Origin: Rhynchopus sp. YZ270_cl-10
Taxonomy: Eukaryota; Euglenozoa; Diplonemea; Diplonemida; Diplonemidae
Length of the DNA stretch: 64,000 nt
Assembly: GCA_964035575.1 (NCBI GenBank)
Contig: OZ037843.1
Location: 310,001 to 374,000 of the forward strand
Direction: 5' to 3'
In this document: positions 61,974-64,000 of the stretch, piece after piece
How positions within the stretch are numbered: the stretch's first letter is position 1
Layout: each line of letters opens with the position of its first letter
The notes under the pieces: generated by a model
The model's input: the letters and a program-made list of their open reading frames with translations, nothing else
Database searches by the model: none
Told to the model about the DNA's origin: nothing
Translations under genes and position numbers: made by a program

Positions 61974-62922
61974 GTCATGTGCTGTGGGTGGAGGGAAGGT
62001 GGAAAGGTGTACCCCCAGTGGGCGAAGTTGTCAAATAAAAAGTGAAGTTGACAGTGCAAAACACCTGGCACTGACGCTCCGCAGGGTTGTCGAACCCCAG
62101 GAGGTGTTGCGCTTGGGAGTTGCTGCTTCCTAACTGTTCACAAAAGTAGTGCAGCTTTCCAAGGTGGCTAACCATGTCCCCGCTCGAAGCGTTTCAAGGG
62201 TCAGCGCGCCTTTCAAAAAGAGACGACTACGTCATCCGGGGCCAGTGGAAATGGTCAACAGGATAGCCAATGTGTTACCACTCATTCTCTGCATTCAGGT
62301 AGCGGAATGTTCACGCTTTCCCTTTCGGCAATCCTACAACGAAGCACCGAGATGCGACATCGTAGCTTTGAGGCGAGCAATTACACCTTGCCTTAGGACC
62401 GACTGATCCACGTCCAAATGCTGTTGACGCACATCGCAGTTTAGACAAGCAAGGGGGTGCTACTCATTATGATGGCAAATCCGCCTTCTGTGTGTCTTGC
62501 CAGTCAGCAACCTCCACCTAGCACAGAATCAGACGTTGTGTTTTGCACTCAAGCGTCGCTGAAAGCAAAGACGGGTTGCAGAGAACATCACCCCAGGATA
62601 CGCCCTGCACATTCCATCATCAGTGTCTCCCCCACCATGCTGAAACGGCATCACCTCACAACCTATGCCACGCAACACCTAGGTCCATGTTGTCCTGTCC
62701 ACCTCCATGTGTTTCGGATCAGAAGCGTGGCAGCGTGCAGTGTTGAGGTTGGCATACGATGCACACTGCGATATATTGAACCCTCCTCCAGGCCTTCAGA
62801 AGAACAGTTCTAAGGAACTGCGAGAACTGCCCCCCCCTCATATTACCCCCATACACACACACACACATTGGGGCCATATTCTGAGCAAGAATTACCCCTA
62901 CTAGTTTTCAAACACACACACC
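61974..62922. other. Downstream flank of the actin-like gene
   Basis: Contains short repeat B at 62038-62085 and, at 62855-62925, the block also found at both ends of the 590-bp insertion in the S4-S5 spacer. No gene is supported at 62100-62850. Confidence 0.45.
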
Positions 62923-64000
62923 TCACGTCAGCGGACGCACCATCTCCCTACGTAGTGCAGGGAACCCCTCTTCGTCGTACACCGCCTTGGTCACCCAAGT
63001 GTCCTGATGCGTCGAGAGGCTGCACACGATGGACCCACCAATCCAGGCAAGGAACTCACGCTCGGGGGACTCCGTGATGTACGATTTGGTCATGTGTGAG
63101 AAGGACGACTGCACCTTGTCGTGCACACGGTCACCATAGCCCGGGAGCAGTGTCGTGGCCCCTGAGACCACTACACGACGGACCACATCACGCCGCACGT
63201 CTATCTCGCATGCATTGAGAGCGTCCTCCAACACGTCCATTGTGCGGCCCGTGTCACTTTCAAAGAGCACTTCTGCAGCATCGAAGCGTTCTGCACCCAC
63301 ATCAATGCACCGTCCGTCAGGTAACGTATGCTGTACGGCATCCTGCTGTGTGCTTTGGTACGGCTGTGATAGGGGAGAAAAAGGCAGAATGATTTTCATA
63401 TACTTTCCAAGAAAAACACAGAAAAAAAATGCCGAGGCCACACAGATGCAGAAATCGTGGAGGTCCCTTTTCAGAGCTCTTTTGAATATTTTTTTCGACA
63501 GCTTTTTTTAAAAAATGATTTCTCCTTCCGAGCCATCTGCCACATACCCCTGCAATCCTGCACACCGCCTCTTTAGCCCCACGCGCTGCAGAAGAGTCGA
63601 GCACGACGCCACGCTCCGCAAGCAGAGCCTGGAGACGGTTCGTCACATCCTCACCTCCTGTACGCACATTCCGACTCTCTGCTATGACACCGTCGTGCAC
63701 ACAGCTGATGTGTGTTATGTGTGTACCTACGTCAATCACCACACCCGTCGTCCTGCCACTACAACACAACGCTAGAGCCGCCTCTCCGTGCATCGCAAAC
63801 CCTGGTACACGAAACGTTTCGTACATCAGCTCAGCGTATTTCTCCCGCTGCTCCCAGGTCCACCCTGGGGCGTCAACGAGCATGACCTGATGATCCTCAG
63901 CCGCGACCCTCATATCACGCTCAAAGGTGTCCCTCCATAAGGCTTCGATGTCTTCCCAGTTGCCTACAAACCCTCCAGCGTCTATAGGGTGGCGGAGACT
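62923..64000 (-). CDS. Actin-related protein, one intron (5' end outside window)
   Basis: Two exons: 64000-63548 and 63363-62923, separated by a phase-0 intron (63364-63547) with donor GTATGT and acceptor ATCACAG. Actin hallmarks in order: LRHPIDAGGF and NWEDIEALW, SGRTTGVVIDVG, GGEDVTNRLQALLAERG, LPDGRCIDVGAERF, VVSGATTLLPG, WIGGSIVCSLSTHQDTW and YDEEG. The phosphate-2 loop reads DVGTHITH where actin has DSGDGVTH, so the second aspartate (actin D157) is Thr, and SGGTT is SGATT. Nucleotide handling may be altered, which favours a divergent actin or an actin-related protein over conventional actin. The start of the gene, with the phosphate-1 loop, is not in the window. Stop TGA. Confidence 0.9.
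63364..63547 (-). other. GT-AG intron of the actin-like gene
   Basis: 184 nt. Donor GTATGT; acceptor preceded by CTTTTTCTCCCCTATCACAG. Removing it joins the frame of GAKEAVCRIAG to PYQSTQQDAVQHTLPDG exactly where actins continue. It is the only intron in the window supported by homology. Confidence 0.88.

Noticed and set aside
1-64000. Spliced-leader RNA, tRNA or rRNA genes
   Set aside because: I looked for leader-like strings known from Euglenozoa and for tRNA A/B-box pairs and found no convincing match. Short repeats A and B do not fold like tRNA.

Overview
The window is nuclear DNA of a unicellular eukaryote. Coding stretches are long, mostly uninterrupted and rather GC-rich. They sit in AT-rich DNA full of poly(T)/poly(A) tracts, microsatellites and small DNA transposons. 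All twelve genes I can support lie on the minus strand across 64 kb. At least four of them have a pyrimidine tract ending in AG shortly before the ATG, and the cyclases resemble the receptor-type adenylate cyclases of kinetoplastids. This suggests a euglenozoan, perhaps a diplonemid, but no spliced-leader gene was found and the assignment is inference. One conventional intron (GTATGT...CACAG) is seen, in the actin-like gene at the right edge. TAA, TAG and TGA all act as stops, so the code looks standard.

Layout. 1-1627: the 5' part of adenylate cyclase A (the gene runs off the left edge). 1628-8839: gene-free, with three satellite arrays, a hAT-type MITE and a decayed piggyBac element. 8840-10501: cytochrome P450. 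11062-11583: small leucine-rich-repeat protein. 11584-19762: gene-free, with a hAT-like element, a 1.2 kb transposon inserted into a poly(A)-tailed repeat, and an alanine-codon macrosatellite. 19763-21871: adenylate cyclase B. 23650-48198: a tandem array of five paralogous type I surface proteins (called S1 to S5 here), each with six Cys-rich repeats, a Thr/Pro-rich stalk, one membrane helix and a short cytoplasmic tail. S1 carries a frameshift, S2 a nonsense codon; S3, S4 and S5 are intact. 48199-53628: gene-free, with a Tc1/mariner-type element and a 2 kb hAT element. 53629-55674: secreted GH3 beta-glucosidase. 59165-61225: adenylate cyclase C. 62923-64000: actin-related gene, partial at its 5' end.

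How it fits together. The five surface proteins and their spacers arose by repeated duplication of a unit of about 5 kb. Their N- and C-terminal sequence groups are shuffled between copies, which points to gene conversion. Cyclases of one family lie on both sides of the array, so the region reads as a recombining surface/signalling locus: outward-facing variable glycoproteins plus membrane cAMP synthases. That functional link is inference. Several transposon insertions can be proven within the window because an empty-site copy of the same flank is also present.
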